A DNA stretch of 64,000 nucleotides from Batkoa obscura (Eukaryota; Entomophthoromycota; Entomophthoromycetes; Entomophthorales; Batkoaceae): positions 620,001 through 684,000 of the forward strand of contig JASVEC010000020.1 in assembly GCA_030770535.1 (NCBI GenBank). The letters are read 5' to 3'. The notes under the pieces were generated by a model. That model did not search any database. It saw only the letters and a program-made list of their open reading frames with translations, and was not told the DNA's origin. The position numbers were made by a program, and so were the translations under genes. Position 1 is the first letter of the stretch. Every line of letters begins with the position of its first letter. This document shows positions 32,485 to 43,033 of the stretch, piece after piece.

Positions 32485-33229
32485 AATTATTAAAATCATA
32501 AATTACCTAATATTACTCCATTTAATAAAAAATACTGATTTGATGTCGATTAGTAGGATTTATATTTTTAAAATTTGTGATCATAAAGTTTGTTTGTTAT
32601 AATTACAGTAATTCTAAAAAACTTAAATTAGGTAGAAGAATAGTATAATTTTTGCTAATTTTCTAAAGTTTTTGTACAAACATTAAAATCATTTTTAACT
32701 CACTGTTTATGGACAAGCTTTGAAACCTTAAAATTTCAAGAAAAAAACCACTAGTTTGATTTAAGCTTAAAGTTGTAAAATTATGAGAATTTAAATTGGG
32801 AAGATGCAACCATTTTTACTATATAACTGTTGCAACTTTATTGCAACCTAACCGATTAATCATTTAAGAATAAAATTGTACTGAAAGCATGCCGAAAACT
32901 AAAACTAGATTAATAGAAAACCAAACAAATAAAACTGGCTCTAAAGATTGCTACAAATTAGATTAAAGTAGAATTCCAGCAGCTGTATTTTTGTTTACAA
33001 TTTTCCAAAAGCCTAAAAATTAAGTTTGTCCCAATAACTAAATTTTCGTTAAACTATTACCAACTGGTAACGATTTTATATGATAATAGCAATTATCATA
33101 TAAAATTATTATTTACTAATAGTAACTTTAATGCTGAAAATTTAGTCATCAACATACTATTTTCAAAAATTTAAATTATATTAGATTGCTGGCTGTTGTA
33201 AATAACAAGCACTTTAGGGAATAAAAATA
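32485..33229. other. Lipase intergenic region
   Basis: AT-rich, no gene. Contains the perfect hairpin at 33073-33106. Confidence 0.45.
33073..33106. repeat. Perfect 15 bp inverted repeat with AGCA loop
   Basis: ATTTTATATGATAAT, loop AGCA, then ATTATCATATAAAAT. No relation to the MITE families was seen. Confidence 0.7.
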
Positions 33230-33333
33230 TCTCCTTATGTTTTTTTGGCTTCATTATTTTTTCCATCTTTTGAGCACTATTTGAGTGGAAAAATTGTTAG
33301 TAAAATCCTTAAATACAAAAACACATCCCCATA
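33230..33333 (+). mobile_element. Foldback MITE family A, copy 14
   Basis: Left end degraded (TCTCCTTATG), right end CATCCCCATA; body near consensus. Confidence 0.84.
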
Positions 33334-33397
33334 AGATGTTCGAATTAGTTCCAGAATTTAGTTAATCCAAATTTTGTTTTTAAATAAGTCCTTAACA

Positions 33398-33502
33398 TAT
33401 GGGAGTGTTTTTTTTGACTTCATTATTTTTTCCATTTTCTAAGCACTATTTAAGCGGAAAATTCGTTAGTAAAATTCTTAAACACAAAAATACATCCCCA
33501 TA
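33398..33502 (+). mobile_element. Foldback MITE family A, copy 15
   Basis: Ends TATGGGAGTG and CATCCCCATA; full length. Confidence 0.9.
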
Positions 33503-33722
33503 TAATTAGTCAAATTTAAAAAACTTGAAAAATTTCGACTTGAAGGATTTTTTTAATTAAATGTCTTATATTATTTTTATTAAATGTCTAATAGATATAT
33601 AATATATAAATATATAGCTATTTTATTTTATTTTTCATTAAAATAAAAATAAAATACAAGCTTCTATGAATAAACTTAAAATATAAAGTTCTGAAAGTTT
33701 TAATATAATAAAAAGTACACTA

Positions 33723-34186
33723 TGTGAAATCTGGTACTCGATGTTTAGAGTCAAGAACAGCTATTACTGGGTTGACTACACTATAAGTCGAAAGGTCTTA
33801 GTTTATGTGACTAAGATAGACTTGGATTATGAGGAATAGCACGTAATAGGTTACAAGCTATATAAGACAAATAGAATAGACAATACTAATGTAAAATCTA
33901 CGTAAAATACTATTAAGAAAACTTAGTGACTTTATTAAATGTTCGAGATATCAAAGGATAATTCAGTTAAAAAGCCTTGAACTGCTATGTTTTAGAATCT
34001 ATTTTATACTCCGATAAGTATAAATATCAAAATGAGAAGATAACATTCTTTGGGATGGAGCTAGAAATTCTCATATCAAATCAGACTAAGAACGTGGGAT
34101 TGATTTTCTCTGAGCTCGAGAACACAACAGCTTAGGCGATTGTTATGGTATAATTAACCATGGGACTGACAAAGCGGTGTTTCACA
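33723..34186 (-). repeat. Family B repeat, full copy (464 bp)
   Basis: Reverse complement of the copy at 14582. Starts TGTGAAATCTGG and ends AAAGCGGTGTTTCACA. Moderate divergence. Confidence 0.85.
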
Positions 34187-34189
34187 CCC

Positions 34190-34322
34190 CATAGTTTATT
34201 ACATGTTATTCTTCACAATTCAAGTCTATCTTAGTCACATAAATTAAGGCCTTTCGACTTACAGCATAATCAATTAGGCAATAGCTGTTTTTGACTCCAG
34301 TCAATAAGTACTAGATTTCATG
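34190..34322 (+). repeat. Family B repeat, terminal fragment
   Basis: About 130 bp matching the last third of family B (ACATGTTATTC...CAAGTCTATCTTAGTCACATA...AGATTTCA), in the opposite orientation to the full copy it abuts. Confidence 0.75.
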
Positions 34323-34419
34323 AAACAAAGCTAAAAAAAGTAATTTAAGATTATCAGCTAATTTTAATATAAATAGCAATAATTTTTTCAACTTCAATTA
34401 AATTAGAACTTAAAAATTA

Positions 34420-34522
34420 TACGGGGGTGTTTTTTTAGCTTCATTATTTTTTCCATCTTTTGAGCACTATTTGAGCGGAAAAATTGCTAGTAAAATCCTA
34501 AACATAAAAATACGTCCCCATA
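34420..34522 (+). mobile_element. Foldback MITE family A, copy 16
   Basis: Ends TACGGGGGTG and CGTCCCCATA; loop GCACTATTTGAGCGG. Confidence 0.88.
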
Positions 34523-35633
34523 TCTTAACTAGTACAAGCTTTAAGTAAAATCATTTAAATAAAATTATAATGAAAGTTGTTATATGCAAATTAAATAAAA
34601 AGTTATAATAAAACTCAGCCTCTTCATATATAATTATAACAAATTTAAATATAGGTTTTAATAACTTAGTTAATTTAATAAGTTGTCTACTTGTTTGAGA
34701 GTAAAAAAGCACTAAAAAAGTAAAGGTTAATAATTTTACAAAATCTTTCAAAAATCCTGATGTAAATAATCAATTTTTATTATTGACTATGTATTTTAAA
34801 ATTTCATGATTTTGTATACATTGTTGAAAAAAAACAGCAAATTATTTAGCTTTAGTACCTTTATTATATGATATAAAAACGTGTATTTTATAAATTAATC
34901 TATAATAGCCTAAAAATAGTTGAAACTTTAAAAACCAAAGAGATAAGTACTAAAGTTTCTTATAATACTTTAAGAAAGTCTAGTAAGCACTTCAAGAAGC
35001 TGTAATGAACTTTTATATAGATGAATTTAAGGTTTGTTTTGATAAATTCTAGAACATCTCATACATTTTTTTACAGATTTTCTGGAAATCGAAAGTTCCT
35101 TGATTACGTTTCTGGGATTCTCTTTCTACTAGCCTATAGGTTTAAAGCATTTAATATTCAAAACAATTAAGAAGGTATAAGTTCTATTAATAACAGAAAA
35201 ATCAACTCATATCCTACTAGAATTGGTCAAATACTTCATTCAATTTTTTTAAAAATCTAAGTAATATCAAATAAAACTTTTAGTTAACAAGGTTATTTTA
35301 TTAATTTTTACTAGATTTGAATTGCATATAATAAAATTTGATGTTTACCATTTTTAGTATTCCACTTTCATGATAATTTTAGTTGATCATACTAATTAAT
35401 ACCACAAATCTTAAATTTCAAATTATAAATGTTTATTTTTATCTCCTAAAGACAGTATATCCTCATATCCTATTTGAACAATAAGTTATTAAATTATCAA
35501 TAGATCTATTCTGTGTTTAGAGAAATTGTAATAACTAATTGATTTTAAGGCTAAACTCAATCAACAATTCACAGAATTATATTAAAAATATTTATTACTA
35601 AAAATTCGTCTAAAAGCTTGGTGATTTATCAGT
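34523..35633. other. Upstream region of lipase L5
   Basis: AT-rich; no gene. The conserved lipase upstream block is at 35341-35409. Confidence 0.45.
35341..35409 (+). promoter_or_regulatory. Conserved lipase upstream block, L5
   Basis: Runs CATTTTTAGTATTCCACTTT...GTTGATCATACTAATTAATACC about 290-225 bp before the ATG. Similar blocks precede L6, L7 and L8. Confidence 0.45.
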
Positions 35634-36566
35634 ATGAACATCGTTACCTTTCTCATATCATTCCTCCTTAAAAAAATAATTTCCCCTACTATAAGTATAA
35701 TAGAAAGCAACACGGAACCGATAACTTCAATAGGGGCTGAGTGGTACAACAAGCCAATCACAGATAACACGATTAAACCAAGTATAAATGATGCTATTAA
35801 ACATGTTAATTATGCTGCAGCGGCTCTATGTACTAATACTAGTTTGCAAAACTGGAGTTGCAAACCATGTCAAAATGTACAAGGAACGGAGCTAATAACA
35901 ACATTTAGTAATAAACTATTAGGAACAGATGGTTATTTAGCCGTGAATGATGATGAACAAGCCATAATATTGGCCTTTCGCAGTACACAAGATTTAGAAA
36001 ATTGGATATCTGATCTGGAATTGGTTGAAATACCCTTTAGTAGTGCAAATGGTATTGGTGCTCGAGTACATAGTGGGTTTTTAGGAGCTATGGAATCCCT
36101 TTCTGGCTCTTTCTTAAAGGCGTTGAAAATTGCGTTACAGAACCAAGATTATAAAGCCTACAAAATCAAAGTTATTGGTCATTCACTGGGAGGGGCTATG
36201 GCTTGTTTAGGTATGATAAAGGCTAAAGATAAGCTTAATTTGTCGTGGGATAGATTTGAACTATATACTTACGGGCAGCCACGTGTAGGAAATGTAGAAT
36301 TTGCTGAATGGTTTGATGCTTTACCAATCACTGTTGCTAGATCTGTGAACTATAATGATCCTGTACCTAGATTGCCACCTCCTTCTATATTTAGATATGC
36401 TCATCACGCCAATGAGCTTTTTGTTAATCGAACATCTGCAAGTTATTGTGATTCTTCGGTATTAGAGGATCCTAATTGTACGCTAAGGGTTCCCGATACT
36501 AAATTATTTGCTAGTGCACATTTAACTTATTATAACATCCCTGTTAGCGCATCTAAAGCGTGTTAA
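35634..36566 (+). CDS. Secreted class 3 lipase L5
   Basis: Intronless, 310 residues. Hydrophobic start MNIVTFLISFLLKKIISP. Triad Ser184 (GHSLGG), Asp242 (YNDPVPRLPP) and His296 (AHLTYYN); six Cys. The oxyanion region reads LAFRSTQD, Ser replacing the Gly of FRG(T/S) in most paralogues, which could affect catalysis. Bases around 36302-36372 (AEWFDALPITVARSVNYNDPVPR) are nearly the same as in L2-L4 at the DNA level although the flanking sequence is diverged, a second conversion-like tract. Confidence 0.92.
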   Translation: MNIVTFLISFLLKKIISPTISIIESNTEPITSIGAEWYNKPITDNTIKPSINDAIKHVNYAAAALCTNTSLQNWSCKPCQNVQGTELITTFSNKLLGTDGYLAVNDDEQAIILAFRSTQDLENWISDLELVEIPFSSANGIGARVHSGFLGAMESLSGSFLKALKIALQNQDYKAYKIKVIGHSLGGAMACLGMIKAKDKLNLSWDRFELYTYGQPRVGNVEFAEWFDALPITVARSVNYNDPVPRLPPPSIFRYAHHANELFVNRTSASYCDSSVLEDPNCTLRVPDTKLFASAHLTYYNIPVSASKAC

Positions 36567-37991
36567 GTTCATAAATATACTACTCCTTCTTCTATTCGTT
36601 TTATTTCATAAATATATTAACTTAACATTGCTTGAAATAAAAAATTTGTTTAAGACATTAAATATTTTATAGAGTTCACCTGCTACAATTAAAAAAAATA
36701 CGGAGAATTAGCTTTTTTAGACACTCTTGAACAGGGAAACTATTCACTCCTTTAGATGTTTTTCAAACAGAAGTTAAAAAAGTTGGAACAAGAGTTTATT
36801 ATTCAAAGTTTTTATTTATTTAGTTTTTATTAAATAAGCCCTGTTTATTCTTTTTGACTGTTTGACAATTATTTAGAGATTACTTGCTATATAAAAGCCG
36901 GAAGATGAACACTCTAGATTATGGTTCCTATCTCAACTTTGTTATCTTCATGTCAATTCTTGCTTTCCAATATTCAATTTCTTTTCAAAAAGTGTGCTTT
37001 TTATAGAGTATTGATTTTTTTCATCAAGGGTTTGAAAATATCCGAAAAGAGTGTATAATATTGTAAATCAATTTGCCTTCAAAATAGAGATGGGAAGCGG
37101 TTATTTATTTAATCTATCCTTTTAGAAGCCTTTTCTATTCGAAAGTAAAGGCGAACAAAGCGAGAATTAGTAATAAGAAGCCAAAAAGGTTGAAAAAGAA
37201 ATCGTTTAATCAAACATAGTTAAAAAACCAAGATTAATTAATAAAAAAGATTTAAAGATAAAATGTCCTCAAAAAGAGTATTTAAATATTATTCTTTAAG
37301 TTGCATACTTTATTAACTAAAGTTCTTTGGATTTTACTTAATTAGTTTTATTTTATTCTGTTTTGCTTCCTTTTGAATTTTATCTGAAAAAACTTGCTAC
37401 CATTTTTTAAGATATGACATCAAAGTAAAAAATACAGGTTTGATAAACAATAAAAGAATCGAAAAATGTGAATTTAATTGAAAGTTAATATGTGTGTTTA
37501 TGAACTTATAGATAAAAGCTGAAGTATTAAACAATGCGATATTCAAGGTCAGTTTATTATATTTTTAGTTCTACTTAATCACAATATCAAGCTAAAAGCC
37601 TATAGAGATAAAAAAAATATTACCAAATTTAAATAAAAGTTATCTTTTTTAATCTTTTATTTTTACACCTATCTTTGTTGATCAAACTATTTAAATGTAT
37701 ATATTAGAGATTGTATACTATCGATCTTTATCTCAAAATTAAGCTCTTTCCTATTTATTTTTGAGCAAATCAGGCACTATCTATTTAACTTCAATTATAA
37801 AAGCCATAAAAGTATCCATATTCACGTATTTAAGTAGATCATTCAATCAACTTTGTAAACTTGTTCAGCTTTTAGGTGAATAATAAAAAAACATAAGATC
37901 AAAAGATAAACTTGATACTTAATTAAAAAATTATACTAAGTAATCGTATATAGCGAATAATAAGTAAGAACACACTTAACTTCCTATTTAT
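36567..37991. other. Lipase intergenic region L5-L6
   Basis: AT-rich, no gene; no MITE. Faint similarity to the L6-L7 spacer fits tandem duplication units of about 2.0-2.4 kb. Confidence 0.45.
37629..37697 (+). promoter_or_regulatory. Conserved lipase upstream block, L6
   Basis: TTTATTTTTACACCTATCTT then TGTTGATCAAACTATTTAA, about 360-295 bp before the ATG at 37992; weaker match than L5/L8. Confidence 0.35.
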
Positions 37992-38924
37992 ATGAGGCCT
38001 ATTCTTTATTTTTTATCATTATTGTTAACTAACACGGCTTCTCCCACTGCTACTATAATACAAAACGATACAGACTCTCCAAAATCAGGAGAAATTAAAT
38101 GGTATAATAAGGAGATAATAAATAATACAATTAAGCCGAGTATAAATAATGCAATGAAGTATATTAATTATGCCTCAGCAGCTTTGTGTAATGACACTAG
38201 CTTAAAAGCTTGGGATTGCAAACCATGTAAAAATGTAGAAGGCACTCAACTAGTGACAATATTCAATAATTTTTTTTCAAGTACAAAAGGGTATATAGCT
38301 ATCAATCATTATAGCCAAGCTATTATATTGACTTTTCGTGGCACAAAAAGTTTAATAAATTGGGGATCTAACCTAGAACTGATACAAATACCCTTTGGTA
38401 GTGTAAACGGCACTGGCGCTCTAGTGCATATTGGATTTTTAGGTGACATGGAGTCTGTTTCTGGCCTTTTTCTAGATGGTTTGAAAAGTTTATTGCAAAA
38501 CCCGCTATATTCAAGCTATAAAATCAAGATTATTGGCCATTCATCAGCTGCAGCTATAGCTTCATTGGCTACAATTAAAATCAAGGACAAGTTTGATTTA
38601 CCATGGAATAAATTAGAATTGTATACTTATGGGCAACCACGCACAGGGAATGTACAATTTGCAGAATGGTTTGATACTTTGCCTATTACAGTTTCTAGAT
38701 CTGTAAATTATCATGACCCTGTGCCTAGGCTACCTCCTCTATCTTTATTTAATTATGCACACCATACTAATGAGCTGTTTATTAATGGGACATCTGTAAC
38801 TTATTGTGACTCCTCGGTATTAGAAGATCCCAACTGCGCCCTAAGTGTCCCTAGCAAAGAATTAAATCCGAATGCCCATCTGAGCTACTATAATGTTTCA
38901 TTTGATGTAACTGATGCATGTTGA
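37992..38924 (+). CDS. Lipase-like protein L6 with altered nucleophile elbow
   Basis: Intronless, 310 residues with signal-like start (MRPILYFLSLLLTNTASP). Frame, six Cys, FRGT, YGQPRTGN, Asp242 (YHDPVPRLPP) and His296 (AHLSYYN) are kept. The nucleophile motif is GHSSAA instead of GHSLGG: Ser184 stays but the final Gly of GxSxG is Ala. That Gly allows the tight nucleophile turn in this fold, so activity may be reduced or changed. The gene is otherwise whole with its own diverged sequence, so it looks maintained rather than a fresh wreck. Confidence 0.9.
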   Translation: MRPILYFLSLLLTNTASPTATIIQNDTDSPKSGEIKWYNKEIINNTIKPSINNAMKYINYASAALCNDTSLKAWDCKPCKNVEGTQLVTIFNNFFSSTKGYIAINHYSQAIILTFRGTKSLINWGSNLELIQIPFGSVNGTGALVHIGFLGDMESVSGLFLDGLKSLLQNPLYSSYKIKIIGHSSAAAIASLATIKIKDKFDLPWNKLELYTYGQPRTGNVQFAEWFDTLPITVSRSVNYHDPVPRLPPLSLFNYAHHTNELFINGTSVTYCDSSVLEDPNCALSVPSKELNPNAHLSYYNVSFDVTDAC

Positions 38925-40023
38925 ATCCTTAAATTATATGCGTTGTATTTAATTAATTCATTTGATTCATAATTTGTATAACTTGGTGCCTATTTTTTAT
39001 AAAAAAAAAATTAAAAATTAAGCGGTCTATAGGCCTTGTTTATTAAAACTAAGAAGGAATAAAGGGAACAAACTTCCCTTAAATATTTTAACAAGCTATA
39101 GATATTTTTGAAAAATGAAAAATTAGGCCTGAGCTATTATCCAAACTCCCTTTTTTATATTTTTTAATAGTTGAGTTTTTTATTGTTCTCTTTCATTGCT
39201 TGCTGATTATTCAGAAGATCACCCATAATGAAAAACAAAGGACTAGTTACTCTGAATAATAGACCCTTTTCATAGTTTCTTTTACTTTATAGTAGTTTAA
39301 ACTAGCAAGTTTTTGCTTTCTTCTTAGTACAGCTTTAAAATCATCCTGTGAAGATACGAAAATTGTATACTATTGTATACCATTGTATAGTATGCTATTA
39401 TTTTTTAAAATAAAAACAAACATATAGCTACTTCAATTCAGATGTGGCATTACTACCTTTCTATTTCGAATAAAAAGAATCTAATTGATATAAAATCTAA
39501 ATATCAGGTTTTAAAAAGATCAACAATGGCAATCATATAATTAAAAAAACTACTACTAAGGGTGGCATATTTAAATTAAAAGAGATATAATAAAATGTGT
39601 AAGATAGTGTTAATGCCATCTTAACTATACATAGACACAATAGCAAATTGGAAAATTAGCAAAAAAATAAAAATCAATTATAATTAAATTTACGCATTTT
39701 TAGTATTTCATCTTTATGTTTACCTGTGCTTATTAAATCATTCAACATGGGAAATTTATAAATTAAATCCTTGCCTTGCATTACCTTTAATCCTTTTGTT
39801 TTATTTATAAATAAGATATAGGCCATCAATTTAAAATTAGTTAAAAAAGGCGCCTTTTGAAAGCACTATATTCCCATACTTTATCCAAATAGTAATTTAT
39901 TGTTAGGTTTATAAATTTATAACAAAATAGTGTGTTAAAACTAAGATCAATAAATAATTCAGGGAGTTTTATTGAGAAAGGATATATAATAAAGATTGAT
40001 TAGAAGTATAGCTATTTGTCAAT
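38925..40023. other. Lipase intergenic region L6-L7
   Basis: AT-rich, no gene. Contains the L7 upstream block. Confidence 0.45.
39685..39750 (+). promoter_or_regulatory. Conserved lipase upstream block, L7
   Basis: AAATTTACGCATTTTTAGTA then TTTCATCTTTATGTTTACC, about 340-275 bp before the ATG at 40024. Confidence 0.45.
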
Positions 40024-40956
40024 ATGAAACCCGCTGGATTTTCCTTACCGTCCTTTTCAACGAACTTGTTTCCTCATGCTATCACTAAAGCCCAAAATAA
40101 TAAAGAGCTGCGAATAACAGGAGGAACTAAATGGTATAATAAACCTATCACAGATAATACAATTAAACCAAGTATAAGTAATGCTATAAAATATGTAGTC
40201 TATGCCTCAGCAGCTTTGTGTAATGATACTAGTTTAAAAAATTGGAGTTGTAAATCATGTCAAAACGTAGAAGGAACACAATTAATAACAATTTTTAACA
40301 ACAATTTATTTGGAACAAAAGGCTATATAGCTGTAAATGATAATGACCAAGCTATTTTATTGGCATTTCATGGTGCAAAAGACATATCAAATTGGCTATC
40401 TACTGTAACTTTAATTAAGTTCAACTTTGGTAGCGTAAATGCTACTGGCGCTCTAGTAAATAGTGGGTTTTTAGGTGCTATGGAATCCATCTCAAGTTCT
40501 TTTTTAAAAACATTGAAAGCTTTATTGGAGAATCCACAATACTCAAGCTATAAAATCAAAGTTATTGGACATTCGTTTAGTGGGGCATTGGCTACTTTAG
40601 CCACAATAAAGATCAAGGATAAACTTAATCTGTCATGGGATAAGCTGGAATTGTATACTTATGGACAACCACGTATAGGAAATGTAAAATTTGCAGAATG
40701 GTTTGACTCTTTGCCTATTACGGTTGCTAGATCTGTAAAATACAGAGATCCTGTACCTAGATTACCGCCCCCATCCTTTCTTTTTTATACACATCACGCC
40801 AATGAGCTTTTTGTTAATGAAACGTCTATAAATTATTGTAATAGCTCCGTGTTAGAGGATCCTAATTGTGCGTTAAGTGTTCCTAGAACTGAATTGGATC
40901 CAAAAACTCATGGAAGCTATTTTGATGTTTCCCTTGAAACTCCTGATGCATGTTAA
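40024..40956 (+). CDS. Lipase-like protein L7 with altered active-site motifs
   Basis: Intronless, 310 residues. The start MKPAGFSLPSFSTNLFPHA is less hydrophobic than in its paralogues, so the signal peptide is doubtful. The nucleophile motif is GHSFSG (Ser184; last Gly of GxSxG replaced by Ser), and the oxyanion region is LAFHGAKD rather than FRGT. Asp242 occurs as KYRDPVPRLPP and His296 as THGSYFD. Six Cys are kept. These combined changes suggest altered or lost catalysis with a retained fold; this is inference from motifs. Confidence 0.9.
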   Translation: MKPAGFSLPSFSTNLFPHAITKAQNNKELRITGGTKWYNKPITDNTIKPSISNAIKYVVYASAALCNDTSLKNWSCKSCQNVEGTQLITIFNNNLFGTKGYIAVNDNDQAILLAFHGAKDISNWLSTVTLIKFNFGSVNATGALVNSGFLGAMESISSSFLKTLKALLENPQYSSYKIKVIGHSFSGALATLATIKIKDKLNLSWDKLELYTYGQPRIGNVKFAEWFDSLPITVARSVKYRDPVPRLPPPSFLFYTHHANELFVNETSINYCNSSVLEDPNCALSVPRTELDPKTHGSYFDVSLETPDAC

Positions 40957-41058
40957 ATTTATTAAAAACTTATACTATATCTTATTTTATTTTTTATAAA
41001 ATTCTAATCTGGTGTTAATTTCTATTTAAGCTCTTTTTAAAGGCTACAGTTATTGTAT

Positions 41059-41165
41059 TATGTGGGGGTGTCTTTTTTGATTTCATTACTTCTTACATTT
41101 TTCAAGTGCTATTTCAGTAAAATAATTGTTAGTAAAATTCTTAAACAAAAAAATATATCCCCATA
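41059..41165 (+). mobile_element. Foldback MITE family A, copy 17 (diverged)
   Basis: Ends TATGTGGGGGTG and TATCCCCATA; inner arm altered (TTTCAGTAAAATAA). Confidence 0.83.
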
Positions 41166-41760
41166 TTTTATTTATAAGAAATATAAAGAACTGCTTTACC
41201 CATGTACCTCAATTGAATAGCTTTTGTATATAAGAGTTTATTTAATCCATTTGTGTTTTCTAAAATATACATGGACAAAGTATATTCAATTTATTTACAG
41301 TGTTTTTATTATATTACGGCTATAACAAGAAAAAAAGATAGTGATATGGTTGGTAACAGCTAGAAAATAAAAGGCTATGAACTTACAATCAATTGATTTA
41401 AAAATGAACAAATATGAATCCTTTAACAAAAAAAGAAGGGGTATAAAAAACATCAAGTATCAAAACAATTATCATAAAGATTAGCTTTTAAATACTTTTT
41501 GGATCTTGTGTTTTATCCTTGAAATTTGTTAAACTTAGATTATTAGTCTCATTTTGCACTTTTTCCACTGGTTAAATTTTTATCAAGTACTTTGTTCTTA
41601 GATTTTAGTAATATTTGTGCCTTTGTGCTGTTAAAAATATAGAAATATAATGTAATTAAAGGTTATAATTCTTTAGGATAGCTTTATTATCCCTTTGATC
41701 TTAAATACGCTTTTTAATGAGTCAAAAACCAAAATAGAGGAAAAGTATTATTAATTTATA

Positions 41761-41832
41761 TTAAATTTACATTTTCTAATATCCCACTTTTATGTTTATC
41801 TATGTTGATCAAGTAATTTAATACCATAAGAA
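41761..41832 (+). promoter_or_regulatory. Conserved lipase upstream block, L8
   Basis: TAAATTTACATTTTCTAATA then TCCCACTTTTATGTTTATC and TGTTGATCAAGTAATTTAAT, about 340-270 bp before the ATG at 42101. Confidence 0.48.
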
Positions 41833-42100
41833 TTTTAAAGTTATGTATTTTAACCCGAATTTGTATTCAGTTCCTTTTTTTTACTCTTAAATAGGCTACA
41901 CTATATTTAAATTAATTGAATTCCTTTGCTTCTAAACAACATCTCATATTTTGTTTGGCATAGTATATCTGGTATTAGTTTTATAAGCCATACAATCTAT
42001 AAAGGAAATATAAAACATTACATTTAAAAACAAATTCAAAAAAAAAGCATCTAAGCTAATATTTAGTAAAAATTATATAAAATCCTAACAGTTTATTATT

Positions 42101-43033
42101 ATGAATGTTGTAATCTATTACTTAACATTTCTTCTAAATAAAATAATCTCCCCCATTGTAGTCCCAATGAAAAATGATATAGGTCTGGTTACAAAAGGAG
42201 ACACTAGATGGTATAACAAGCAAATTACAAGCAACACAACCAAAGCAACTAAAGACAGTGTTATAAAATATATAAATTATGCTTCTGCAGTTTTATGTAG
42301 CGATGCTAGTCTAAAAAAATGGAATTGTAAACCATGCCAAAATATAAAGGGGGCACAATTGATAGCAACATTCAGCAATTCTTTTTTAAGTACAAAGGGC
42401 TATTTAGCCATAAATAATAATGATCAAGCAATCATATTATCTTTTCGTGGTACAAAGGATTTTTTAAATTGGGAGTATGCTTTAGATTTGGCTGAAGTAA
42501 GCTTTAGTAGTGTAAATAGTACTAGAGCTCGAGTGCATGGCGGATTTTTAGCTTCTATGGAATCCATATCTGGTTCTTTTTTAAATGCACTAAAGGCTTT
42601 GTTGAAGAATCCCCAATACTCAAATTATAAAATTAAAGTTATCGGGCATTCCTTAGGTGGATCCATAGCAACTTTGGGTATGATAAAGATTAAAGATAAG
42701 CTTAATTTGTCATGGGATAGATTTGAACTATATACTTATGGACAGCCACGTACTGGAAATGTAGAATTTGCTGAATGGTTTAATGCCCTACCCATCACAG
42801 TTGCTAGATCTGTAAACTATAATGATCCCGTACCAAGGCTACCTCCTTTATCTATGTATAATTATGTACATCATACCAACGAGCTTTTTATCAATGGCTC
42901 CTTTATAAATTATTGTAACTCTTCAGTGTTGGAAGATCCCAAGTGTGCACTAAGTGTTCCTGATCGTGAGCTAATTCCAAATACTCATCTAACTTACTAT
43001 AATATTTCACTTAAGGCATCTAGTGCATGCTGA
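42101..43033 (+). CDS. Secreted class 3 lipase L8
   Basis: Intronless, 310 residues, signal-like start (MNVVIYYLTFLLNKIISP). All key motifs are present: LSFRGTKD, Ser184 (GHSLGG), YGQPRTGN, Asp242 (YNDPVPRLPP) and His296 (THLTYYN), plus six Cys. It differs at scattered synonymous sites from L2-L5 in the AEWF...DPVPR stretch, so it does not share their conversion tract. Last gene of the array, convergent with isocitrate lyase. Confidence 0.93.
   Translation: MNVVIYYLTFLLNKIISPIVVPMKNDIGLVTKGDTRWYNKQITSNTTKATKDSVIKYINYASAVLCSDASLKKWNCKPCQNIKGAQLIATFSNSFLSTKGYLAINNNDQAIILSFRGTKDFLNWEYALDLAEVSFSSVNSTRARVHGGFLASMESISGSFLNALKALLKNPQYSNYKIKVIGHSLGGSIATLGMIKIKDKLNLSWDRFELYTYGQPRTGNVEFAEWFNALPITVARSVNYNDPVPRLPPLSMYNYVHHTNELFINGSFINYCNSSVLEDPKCALSVPDRELIPNTHLTYYNISLKASSAC

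Larger units (their letters stand above)
40957..42100. other. Lipase intergenic region L7-L8
   Basis: AT-rich, no gene; holds a MITE and the L8 upstream block. Confidence 0.45.

Noticed and set aside
37992-40956. L6 and L7 as pseudogenes
   Set aside because: Both frames are intact over 310 residues with conserved Cys, Asp and His; only the nucleophile-elbow and oxyanion-region motifs differ.
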